A DNA stretch of 64,000 nt, from NCBI GenBank assembly GCA_037447655.1, contig JBBHKE010000790.1:64001-128000 (forward strand). Reading direction: 5' to 3'. Of the stretch, positions 12,403 through 22,443 are shown in pieces; the first letter of the stretch is position 1; every line of letters begins with the position of its first letter. A program made the position numbers and the translations under genes. Source of the stretch: Zygnema cylindricum (taxonomy: Eukaryota; Streptophyta; Zygnematophyceae; Zygnematales; Zygnemataceae). The notes under the pieces were generated by a model. The model was not told where the DNA came from. It made no database searches and worked only from the letters and a program-made list of their open reading frames with translations.

Positions 12403-13440
12403 AAGTCCTCAGAGTAGACAGCTTCCAAGTAGCCTCTAGGATAATCTTGACCCCTTTTTGTTTCAGCAAAAACAACTGCCACCTTGGTAGACAAAAACCC
12501 TGGCCACCTGCACCCCTGTGAAGGCAAGACTCCCCTGAGTCGATAGCAAAAAGAATCTCTGAATTTGCTCCCCTGAGCAGTAAGTTATGGAGGGTCAAAG
12601 TTGACCTTTAGTACAGAAGCTCTTTGGGAGAGAGGGTCCTATCTCCTAATTTGTCTAAGTCCTATCTCTCTCACAGACTCTATCTACTAATGTACGGAAC
12701 CAATCATAATACAGTTCCGTACGCAAAAGTATAGCTGCCGGTGTACTTTAGGTACGGACATTGTACGACATGGCCTAAATGTCGACACATGTCATATTCG
12801 GATTCGGTGCCATAATCTTCGGAGATTCCACGATCTAATGTAATTTTGCCACGTGTCATCCGATGTGGCGATGGCCACAAACCACCGAAATCTTCTTCCG
12901 CTATCTCGGCGCTAATTTCGGTCGTCCGATTAAATCAGGATTTAATCGTAGCCGTAATAAATACTTGCGCGGCATTCGTTTCAATTAAAAATTAAATGCG
13001 CGGTATTGTTTTTCTGTCCGTACCGTAATCCGTACTTTACACATTACCGGATCTATGTATCCCGTAATAAATTACAGTTAAATGATTAATCCTACGCATA
13101 CATGTTAAAATAAATATCAAACTGTATACTACGTAATACTAGTCCTAGACTTAACGGCTAAGGCTACCGGCTATCTGCTGTCTGCCGACCGGTAGGTACA
13201 GGGATCAAATCCTGCGGCCGGCACATATATTTTAGATAAAATAAACCCTTAACTTATATAAATTTCCCGTAAACCTCTGGATAGCCTGGTAGCCATGGCT
13301 CTAGCTCCCTCTCCAATTTCTCAGTGACTGCGACAAGTTTGAGAGTTTGGAGAGAGAAGTTAGAGGTAGACTGCATCGGCTTCTTTCTATATTTCTATTT
13401 AGACCTAGAAAATACTAAAAATGTACCATTAATTTCTACA
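12383..13440 (-). repeat. 5' LTR of element A
   Basis: This 1058-bp LTR begins tgcaactctgag after the primer-binding-site complement and ends aatttctaca. Next comes ttaag, and then the resumed RNase H of Z on the opposite strand. It aligns along its length with 372-1406, which has a deletion in the promoter-proximal part. Confidence 0.85.
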
Positions 13441-13872
13441 TTAAGGAGATGTACTTCTGGATATGTATTATATGTGGGTGATGGGGGCTGGCTGTTGGAG
13501 TAGCGAATAGCAAAAGGTTATTACTCAGTCCACCATGGAGGTTGAGTATATGGCCTCTTGCTTTGCTGTAAAAGATTGATATGGGTCAAGTCTTTTCTTG
13601 GTGAGCTTGGTCACCTCAAGAGTGGTGTGCAGATCTTTTTTTGTGATAATCAGGCAGCAATAACTATTTCTACCAATCCTAAACATCATTTTAAAGCCAA
13701 ACACATGGAAATTAGACTCAGCTTTAGTAGAGAGAAAGCAGAAAACAAAATAATCAGTTTAGAGTATAGACCATACAGTGAGATGGTAGCAGATATGATG
13801 ACCAAACCTGTGCCTTCCCCTAAGCTAATTTTTTGCATGGAGAAGTGTGGTTTGAAATTGAAGATTGACTAG
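13441..13872 (+). pseudogene. Z RNase H C-terminal half
   Basis: This starts within the CTSGYVLYVG motif of RNase H, with one frame change near 13490 and another near 13575. It continues with WVKSFLGELGHLKSGV, a CDNQAA motif and KHHFKAKHMEI to the stop just before 13873. It completes the RNase H begun at 1-371. The polypurine tract agaaaataaggaaag and the Z 3' LTR follow. Confidence 0.8.
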
Positions 13873-13885
13873 AAAATAAGGAAAG

Positions 13886-14931
13886 TGTAAAAATTGATGG
13901 TTTTTTTAGTATTTTCTAGGTCTAAATTAAAATGCATAAAAGAAGCCAAGGCAGTCTGCCTTTAACTTCTCTCTTCAACTCCCACACTTGTTGCAGTCAC
14001 TGAAAGTCGGAGATGAAGCTAGAGCCATGGCTGCCTATGCTATCTTGAGATTTACGGGTAGTAGTTTAGTTGATTTACTAAAAAGAAAGCAGCCGAGCCC
14101 AGAATTTGATCCTAGTACCTACTGGTGGTCAAAGCCGCCAATAGCCGGTAGTTGTATACATTTAGCCTATGACTAATGTTAGAAGAATTGTGTTTGATAA
14201 TTACATAAACATTACAACGCTGACAAAATCATTTAATGGGAACTGCTTACGGAATACATAAAGTCAGTGATGTAGAAGTACGGAATACACAACGGATAGA
14301 AAACAAGTACCGAGCATTTGTTTCGATAGGGAAATGAATACCGCGCAAGAATTTATTACGGCTACGATTAAATCTGCATTTCATCGGACGACCGAAATGA
14401 ATGCCGAGATCGCGGAAGAGTATTTCGGTAGTTTTTGGTCATCGTCACATCGAATGACACGTGACAGACTAACATTGGATTGCTGCATCTCCGGGGATCA
14501 AGGGAGCAAATCCGGATATACCACGTGTCGACATTTGGGCCATGTTGTACAGTATCCATAGAAAATGTACACCGACGCCTGTACTTTTGTGTACGGAAAA
14601 GGAATATAACTGGCTCCGTACATCAGTAGATTGAGTTTGTCAGAGAGATAGGACTTAGAAAAAATTAGTAGATAGGACCCTCTCTACCAGAGAGCTTCTG
14701 TACAAAAGGTCAACTTTGACCCTCCATAACTTGCTGCTCTGGGGAGCAAAATAATAGATTCTTTTTGCTATTGAATCACGAGAGTTTTGCCTTTATAAGG
14801 GTTAAGGTGGTCAGAGTTTTTATTTGCCAAGGTGGCTGTTATTATTGCTAAAACAAAACGGGGTCAGGGTTATCCTAGAGGCTTCTTGGAAGCTGTCCAC
14901 TCTGAGGACTTATGAAGGTCTCAGAGTTTCA
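13886..14931 (+). repeat. 3' LTR of element Z
   Basis: This LTR runs from tgtaaaaattgatgg to gagtttca (1046 bp). It belongs to the divergent D-like subfamily, recognisable by ccacacttgttgcagtcactg and gccatggctgcctatgc near its start. It retains the CTCTCT...AGAGAG promoter palindrome and leader. It abuts, in inverted orientation, D's LTR, whose first ~55 bp are missing, so no target duplication can be checked. Confidence 0.8.
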
Positions 14932-15951
14932 GCCTCTAAGATAACCCTGACCCCTTTGTGTTACAGCAAGAAAAACTGCCACCTTGGCAGGCAAAAAATC
15001 TTACCACCTTTACCTCTGTAATGGCAAGACTACCCTGAGTCAATAGAAAAAAAAATCTCTGAATTTGCTATCCTTAGCAGTAAGTTATAGAGGGTCAAAA
15101 GTTGACCTTTTGTATAGAAGCTCTTTGGGAGAGAGGGTCCTATCTACCAATTTTTCTAAATCCTATCTCTCTCACAAACTCTATCTTTTGATGTACGGAA
15201 CCAATCATATTACTCTTCCGTACACAAAAATAGAACTGCCGGTGTACTTTTTGTACGGATATTGTACGACATGGCCTAAATGTCGACACGTGGTATATCC
15301 GGATTTGCTCCCTAAATCCCAGGAGATGCTGCAATCCATTGTTTGTCTGCCACCTGTCATTCGATGTGGCAATGACCAAAAACCACCGAAATACTCTTCC
15401 GCGATCTCGGCATTCATTTCGACCGTCCGATGAAATGCAGATTTAATCGTAGCCGTAATAAATTCCTGCGCGGTATTCATTTCCCTATCGAAAAAAATAC
15501 TCGGAACATGTTTCTTGTCCATACCTTAATCCGTACTTTTACATAACCGAACCTATGTATTATGTAAATAGTTTCCGTTAAATGAATTTGTCAGCATTGT
15601 AATGTTTATCTAATTATCAAACACAATGTTTTCTAACTCTGGTCATAAACCAAATGGATAGAGCTATCGGCTACCGGCGGATTTCACGGCAGGTAGGTAC
15701 GAGGATCAAATCTTAGATCCGACAGCTTTCTTTTTAGTAAATCACTTAACTTACTACCGTAAATCAACTAATCTACTACCCGTAAATGTGAGGATAGCAT
15801 AGGCAGCCATGGCTCTAGTTTCATCTCCTACTTTGTGTGACTGCAACAACTGTGGGAGTTGAAGAGAGAAGTTAGAGGCATACTACCTGGGCTTCTTTTC
15901 AACATTTTATTTTAGACCAAGAAAATACTAAAAAAACACTCAACTTCTACA
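14932..15951 (-). repeat. 3' LTR of element D, left end truncated
   Basis: This piece starts at gcctctaagataaccctg, about 55 bp inside the expected LTR end, and finishes caacttctaca at 15951. The missing tip lies at the junction with Z's LTR, which is arranged as an inverted repeat. A 38-bp polypurine tract and RNase H tail (15952-15989) follows, then element E. Confidence 0.8.
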
Positions 15952-15989
15952 CTCCCCTTATTTTTTAGTCAATCCTCAATTTCAAACCA

Positions 15990-17043
15990 TGAAACTCTGA
16001 GACCTCTATAAGTCCTCAAAGTGGACAGCTTCCAAGAAGCCTCTAGGATAATCCTGACCCCTTCGTGTTTCAGCAAAAACAACTGCCACCCTGGCAGACA
16101 AAAACTCTGACCACCTGCACCCCTGTGAAGGCAAGACTCCCCTGAGTCGATAGCAAAAAGAATCTCTGAATTTGCTCCCCTGAGCAGTAAGTTATGGAGG
16201 GTCAAAGTTGACCTTTTGTACAGAAGCTCTCTGGGAGAGAGGGTCCTATCTCCTAATTTTTCTAAGTCCTATCTCTCTCACAGACTCTATCTACTTATGT
16301 ACGGAACCAATCAGATTTCTCCTCTGTACGCAAAAGTACAGTCGCCGGTGTACTTTATGTATGGAAATTGTACAACATGGCCTTAATGTCGACACATGTC
16401 ATATCCGGATTCGGTGCCGTAATCTCCGGAGATACCACGATCCAATGTAATTTCGCCACGTGTCATCCGATGTGGCGATGCCCACAAACCGCTGAATTCT
16501 TCTTCCGCGATCTCGACCCTAATTTCGGCCGTCCGATTAAATTCACATTTGATCGTAGCCGTAATAAATACATGCGCGGTATTTTTTTCGCTTACGAAAT
16601 AAATGCGCGGTATTGATTTCTTAATCGTACTGTAATCCGAACTTTTACATTACCAGATCTATGTCCCGTAAACAATTACAGTTAAATGAATTATCCTACA
16701 TATTAATGATTAATTAATTATCATACCATATAATACGTAACACTACTCTTAGACTTAACGGCTAAGGCTAGCGGCTAACGGCTGTCTACCGGCCGGTAGC
16801 TAGCAGGATCAAATCCTGTGGCCGGCACATACCTTTTAGTAAATAAACACCTAACTAATATATTTTTTCCCGTAAACCTCTGGATAGCCTAGGTACCCAT
16901 GGCTCTAGCTCCCTCTCCAATTTCTCAGTGACTGCGACAAGTTTGAGAGTTGGAGAGAGAAGTTAGAGGTAGACTGCCTCGGCTTCTTTCTATATTTCTA
17001 TTTAGACCTAGAAAATACTTAGAATGGACCATTAATTTCTACA
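15990..17043 (-). repeat. 3' LTR of element E
   Basis: This 1054-bp LTR starts tgaaactctgag and ends tttctaca, next to the polypurine tract complement at 17044-17056. It has the family II stem-loop with ggatcaaatcc near 16800, the AGCCATGGCT palindrome mutated to cccatggct near 16900, and the CTCTGGGAGAGAG promoter element near 16235. Confidence 0.87.
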
Positions 17044-17056
17044 CTCCCCTTATTTT

Positions 17057-20000
17057 CTAGTCAATCTTTAATTTCAGACCACACTTCTCCCTGCAGAAAA
17101 TTAGCTTAGGGGAAGGCACAGGTTTGGTCATCATACCTGCTACCATCTCATTATTTGGTCTGTACTCTAAACTGAATATTTTGTTTTCTACTTTCTCTCT
17201 AACAAAGCAGAGTCTGATGTCCATGTGTTTGGCTTTAAAATGATGTTTAGGATTGGCAGAAATAGCGATAGCTGCTTGATTATCACAAAAAACTTTCTAC
17301 ACACCACTCTTAAGGTGACCAAACTCACCAAGCAAAGACTTGACCCACATCAATTCTTTTACAGCAGAGCAAGAGGCCATATACTCAGCCTCCATAGTGG
17401 ACTGAGCAATAACTTTTTGATGTTTGCTACTCCAACAGCAAGCCCTATCACCCACATATAATACATATCCAGAAGTGCATCTCCTCATCGGAGCATCACC
17501 ATAACTGGCATCACTCCAAGTAGTGGTGTCAGTATTCTCCCCACCCAAATGCAACCATAAATTTGTAGTTCCTATCAAATATCTAAGGACTCTCTTAGCT
17601 GCCTCCCAATCCCTCTTAGTGGGAGCATTTAGATTTCTACTCAACACTCCTATAGAAATCCGGCCGGGTACAATTCATAAAATAGATTAGACTTCCCACT
17701 ACTTGCCTGTAAGGAATAGTCTGCATGAACTTCTGTTCTTCAGGAGATAATTCCTCGTCTAAGACTATGAGTCCTTCTTCCTCACTCCCCTCACTTCCTT
17801 TCTTCAACTCCATTAGAGTTGTACAACTATTAGCTTTATCCATTTTAAATATTTCAAGTATGTTCCCTATTGCTTCCTTTTGAGTCAATCTTATAATTTT
17901 TCTTTTTTGGTCTCTCTACACTTGAATTCCCAAAATATATTTTGCTTCCCCCATATCCTTCATTTCAAATCTCCCCTTAAGATCGGTTTTCAGTTTGTTA
18001 AATTTTTCCATTGATTTACTTAAAAGAAGCAAATCATCAACATAAATTCCAATAAATATAAAACTTTCCTCATCTTCAAAAACATAGATTGAGTGATCTG
18101 AGCTGATCCGAATTTTTCCCAGACCGGTAAGAAACTCATCAAGCTTCTTATTCCATTGTTGAGGCGCCTGTTTCAAACCATAAAGAGATTTAATCAGCCG
18201 GCATACCTTACTCTCCTCTCCTTCCTCCACAAAACCTTCGGGTTGTCTCATGAAGATCCCCTCTTCCAATTCTCCATGCAAAAAGGCTGTCTTGATGTCC
18301 ATCTGATGCACTTCCATGTCTTCCGCCACTGCAAAACTGAGAAGTATGCGGACGGAGGGAAATGTGACCACCAGGGCAAAGGTTTCCTCGTAGTCAATTC
18401 CTTCCTTTTGTGTAAATCCCTTTGCCACTAATCTGGCCTTGTAGCGCTCGATTGTGTTATCTGGGTTCAATTTTAATTTGAAAACCCACTTACAACCGAT
18501 TGGTTTTTGGTTAGGTGGAGAATCTACCAGCTCCCAAGTATCGACTGCCATAATTGAGGCCATCTCCTCGTTGATGGCTGTCTTCCACCGATTTCTTTCT
18601 AGACAAGTCATTGCCTCTCCATAAGTTTGAGGTTCATTTTGATGAGATAGTTTAGTTACCTTGTTATTAACCTGTTTTTCTTGCTGTCTTTTGCTGCTTC
18701 TCCTTCCCCCCTCAAAATCTGAGGCCGGAATAGATGGTTCTCGTGGATTCTTTCGAACAAACTCGGCTTCTCCCCTATCCATTGATTCCGAATAAATTTC
18801 CACCATGTCTTCCGCTTCGGGTAGAGTTGTCACTGGAGTTTCCACAGCCGAGTCCTTTTCGGTCTGATTTGTACGTGCAAGAATGTCATCTTCTCTAAAA
18901 CGTGGATATTTAGGAAGCTCAAAGTCATCGGAATTTTCTGACTCAAATCTGATTTTTACTGACTTTGTATACTTTAAGGGATCCACAGACTTTTTTTCAT
19001 CCATAACTACTAGATGCTTTTCTAAGATTATATCTTCCCTTTTTAGATCATAAATTCTATATCCTTTAACATCTTTATCATATCCTAATAAGTATGCAGG
19101 TTTTCCTTTATGATCTAGCTTCTAATTGGACCGATCATTATCTAGACTGAATACTTGACTGCCGAAAACCTTTAAGTGAGATATGTCTGGTTTTCGGCTT
19201 GTCCATCTCACATAGGGTGTTTTTTCTTTTATAGCTGAGGTAACAACTCTATTTTTGAGGTAATTAGCACAGTTCACTGCTTCTGCCCAAAACCTTTTTC
19301 CTATCTTCTTATCTGACAACATACTTCTAGCACTATCACTTAGTGTTCTATTTAACCTTTCAGCTACCCCATTCTGTTCCGGGTTTTCTGGAACTGTCTT
19401 TTGGTCTGGGACCCCATCTTCCCTCAGAAAATCCTCAAACTGGTTAGAAGTATACTCTCCACCATTGTCACTCCTTATTCTCTTGATTGAAGTTTCATGG
19501 AGTTTTTCGCTCCATGCTTTATATTGATTAAAAAAATCATGTGCTTCGGACTTGTTTTTCAAAAAATAAACTCGGGAATACCGAGACCAATCATCAGTGA
19601 TAGTCATCATAAATCTCTTCCCCCCCGGTGAGGGCACTCTAGCCGGTCCCCAAATATCTGTGTGTACTAGATCTATAATTTTTTTCTCCCTTATAGGTGA
19701 TTGTTTTAGGAAAGGGTAATCTGTTTGTTTTACCTTGAGCACATCTACTACAATCACTTATATTATCACTCTCACTGAACTTAATTCTTTCCACCACTCC
19801 TATCTTTTTCATCTCTCTTAACTTGTCTAGATTCACATGCCCAAGCCCCTTATGCCACATCATAATATCATGAACACCAACATAATAAAGTTTCTTCTTT
19901 TCATTACTTAAAACCAGCGTAAACATCCCATTGCTACCTTTCTCAACAATGAAATAAACATCCTCCTCAAAACTAGCAGTAAAGACTCCTTCCCTACTGC

Positions 20001-20265
20001 TACTAAAAAAACCCTTATCATCTAATACAGATGTAGAGATGAGGTTTTTGTTCAGCTTCGGAATAAACAATACATCAGAGAATGTTACTATGGATGTCTT
20101 TCCTTCCACTAACGCTTTCAAATCTACTGATCCTACAAGAGTAGTGGTGACTATCCTCCCATCCCCGTACTCTATCTCTACGGTGGGAATATTTATTATC
20201 TTAGTGAACAGGTGCCTATCCTTACACATGTGCATGGAGGCACCTGAATCTACAATCTTGCCTGC
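17057..20265 (-). pseudogene. E pol: protease, integrase, reverse transcriptase, RNase H
   Basis: Minus-strand order: DSGAS near 20245; integrase zinc region (WHKGLGHV, CSRCAQGK) and catalytic HTDIWGP, SDNGGEY and NGVAERLNRT, so D, D and E are all kept (about 19900-19330); the integrase tail to 19122; then a 362-codon open block at 19004-17916 with YKARLVAKGFTQ, QMDIKTAFL and IYVDDLLLLSKS. RNase H (17650-17059) keeps SDAS, MEAEY and DNQAA. Breaks: frameshifts near 19700, 19120 and 17900, a small deletion near 17655, and a stop near 17297. Confidence 0.85.
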
Positions 20266-21409
20266 TTCACCTTTCAATCTATCGTAAGCACATTTCTGCC
20301 TTCGTGGAATTTTGACCTCGGTTTTTGCCTCTAACTCCTCATCTAAAAGGAGCTTATCGTCCTCGCCCTCGGATTCCGCCTCATGTACCTGTGTCACAAA
20401 AGCTTTTTTCTTTCCTCCCAGGGTACCACCGGTCTACCCCTCCTTTAACCAAAGCTCGGTTAGCTTAGTGCACTCTGCCATATAGTGCCCAAGTTTTTTA
20501 CAAAAATGACATAAACCTTTGGGAGCCCTTGGTCCAAACTCGTCGGTCTGATTTTTTTGCTCCCTCCCCCTATAGTTTCTGACCGGTTTCCGGGAATCGT
20601 TGTTCCTCCAATCGGTCGTAGTTGCCAAGGCTTGACCACTCTTTCCTCCCCTTCGAATCTCAATCGTATTCTCCCGAACGAGAATCATCCCTACCACTGA
20701 GTTCCATATCCACCTTGAGTCCGGCAAGTCCTCCACACGGTTGAATTTGTTCTCCAACTCATCGGGTAACTTCATCAGTAAACAGTTAACCTTTTCTTTT
20801 TCACTAAAATCTTTTCCGCCACTCTCTAGCTCCATGAAGAGTGTAGCAAGCTCATTGCAAAAATCCAATATCTTCCCCCCCTTTGTATATATACTCCTTA
20901 ACTTTTTGATCAGCCAACTGTTGTTGCTGAATCGTACCACTTTGGTACATCTCTATGAGAGCCATCTAAAGATCGGATGCCCTTTCTACCTGCAAATGAG
21001 GACATGCAAGTCCTTGAAAGAGATGGCGTAGGATGAAGTGTTTTGCCGCCATATTGATGAAGTCCCAGGTTTTAGTATCATTCTCCTCGTTCCTCGGAAT
21101 AGGTGACTTGAATGCCGAACCAGTTGCTATTGGTGTGGTCGCCTCTTTCTCCTTTCCTTTGTCCACCACCTCTCCTTCTTTTGTTTCCTCCTTTGAAGGT
21201 GGATCCTCTTTCCTGGTGAATTTGCTTCCTCCAAACCCTGGAGGAATTCAAATACTTGATGGACGCCCTAATCGTCCACTCACTATCCCCCAAAACCTTT
21301 TTTCGCATAGAGCTCCTATCATCATACTTTCCCAGTATATGAAGCGAGTTCCATTAAAGATTGGTACCCTAGAGGGTGGGCCCATAACCTGAAACTCTGA
21401 GACCTCCAT
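20266..21409 (-). pseudogene. E gag, broken
   Basis: The start codon at 21409-21407 is inside the 5' LTR (MEVSEFQ, then the VMGPPSRVP codons of the primer-binding site). Capsid blocks TWDFINMAAKHFILRHL, LPDELENKFNRVE and the basic IRRGGKSGQA segment follow. A CCHC knuckle (CHFCKKLGHYMAEC) lies near 20500. Frame changes at about 21240, 20950 and 20430 break it. At the gag-protease boundary E has a Lys codon, where A, D and M have an amber and B and F have Trp. Confidence 0.82.
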
Positions 21410-22443
21410 AAGTCGTCAGAGTGGATAACTTCCAAGAAGCCTCTAGGATAATCTTGACCCCTTTGTGTTTCAGCAAAAACAACTGCCACCCTGGCAGACA
21501 AAAACTTTGACCACCTGCACCCCTGTGAAGGCAAGACTCCCATGAGTCGATAGCAAAAAGAATCTCTGAATTTGCTCCCCTGAGCAGCAAGTTATGGAGG
21601 GTCAAAGTTGACCTTTTGTACAGAAGCTCTCTGGGAGAGAGGGTCCTATCTTCTAATTTTTCTAAGTCCTATCTCTCTCACAGACTCTATCTACTGATGT
21701 ACGGAACCAATCAGATTTCTCTTCCGTACGCAAAAGTACAGTCGCCGGTGTACTTTATGTATGGAAATTGTACAACATGGCCTTAGTGTTGACACATGTC
21801 ATATCCGGATTCGGTGCCGTAATCTCCGGAGATACCACGATCCAATGTAATTCGCCACGTGTCATCCAATGTGGCGATGCCCACAAACCGCCGAATTCTT
21901 CTTCCGCGATCTCGACGCTAATTCCGGCCGTCCGATTAAATTCACATTTGATCGTAGCCGTAATAAATACATGCGCGGTATTTATTTCCATACGAAATCA
22001 ATGCGCGGTATTGATTTCTTAATCGTACCGTAATCAGTACTTTTACATTACCAGATCTATGTGTCCCGTAAATAGTTACAATTAAATGAATTATCCTACG
22101 TATTAATGATTAATTAATTATCATACCATATAATACGTAACACTACTCTTAGACTTAACGACTAAGGCTATCGGCTATCGGCTGTCTGCCGGCCGCTAGG
22201 TAGCAGGATCAAATCCTGTGGCCAGCACATACCTTTTAGTAAATAAACACCTAACTAATATATTTTTTCCCGTAAACCTCTGGATAGCCTAGGTACCCAT
22301 GGCTCTAGCTCCCTCTCCAATTTCTCAGTGACTGCGACAAGTTTGAGAGTTGGAGAGAGAAGTTAGAGGTAGACTGCCTCGGCTTGTTTCTATATTTCTA
22401 TTTAGACCTAGAAAATACTTAGAATGAACCATTAATTTCTTCA
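21390..22443 (-). repeat. 5' LTR of element E
   Basis: This 1054-bp LTR begins tgaaactctgag after the primer-binding-site complement and ends aatttcttca. It differs from the 3' LTR by scattered substitutions and short indels (for example actgatg/acttatg, and Notch-like 1-bp gaps in U3). The promoter element CTCTGGGAGAGAGGG lies near 21628. Confidence 0.87.

Larger units (their letters stand above)
372..13440 (-). mobile_element. Copia element A (family II), inserted in Z and itself split by B
   Basis: A is a minus-strand element with its 3' LTR at 372-1406 and 5' LTR at 12383-13440. The internal region is in two parts, 1407-1887 (end of RNase H) and 8510-12382 (rest of pol plus gag). Element B fills the gap. 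Both LTRs begin and end with TG...CA. The flanks tgaag and ttaag look like a diverged 5-bp target duplication. Gag and pol carry frameshifts and stops, so A is non-autonomous now. Confidence 0.85.
1..14931 (+). mobile_element. Copia element Z, 5'-truncated by the window edge, split by element A
   Basis: Z is a plus-strand Copia element seen in two pieces. Reverse transcriptase and the start of RNase H occupy 1-371. The rest of RNase H resumes at 13441, followed by a polypurine tract and a 3' LTR to 14931. The gap is exactly filled by minus-strand element A (372-13440), which is flanked by similar 5-bp sequences (tgaag at 367-371, ttaag at 13441-13445). About a dozen RNase H codons are missing at the junction, so a small deletion went with or followed the insertion. 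Z is the oldest layer of a three-level nest and is not coding-competent. Confidence 0.8.
15990..22443 (-). mobile_element. Copia element E (family II), full length, inserted in D
   Basis: E is a minus-strand element with LTRs of equal length (1054 bp each) at 15990-17043 and 21390-22443. The flanks aacca (15985-15989) and gacca (22444-22448) form a 4-of-5 target duplication. Excising E restores the RNase H tail of D. It is the best-preserved family II element here, but still has frameshifts and stops. Confidence 0.87.

Noticed and set aside
21369-21605. A 78-codon open frame in the leader part of family II LTRs (also near 380-640, 12362-12598, 15969-16205, 26736-26972), with a similar open stretch in the family IV orphan.
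   Set aside because: It has no ATG; the nominal starts are TTG or GTG. Family I has stops in the same place, and the shared pieces coincide with the leader hairpin. I treat it as conserved RNA or DNA sequence, not a protein.
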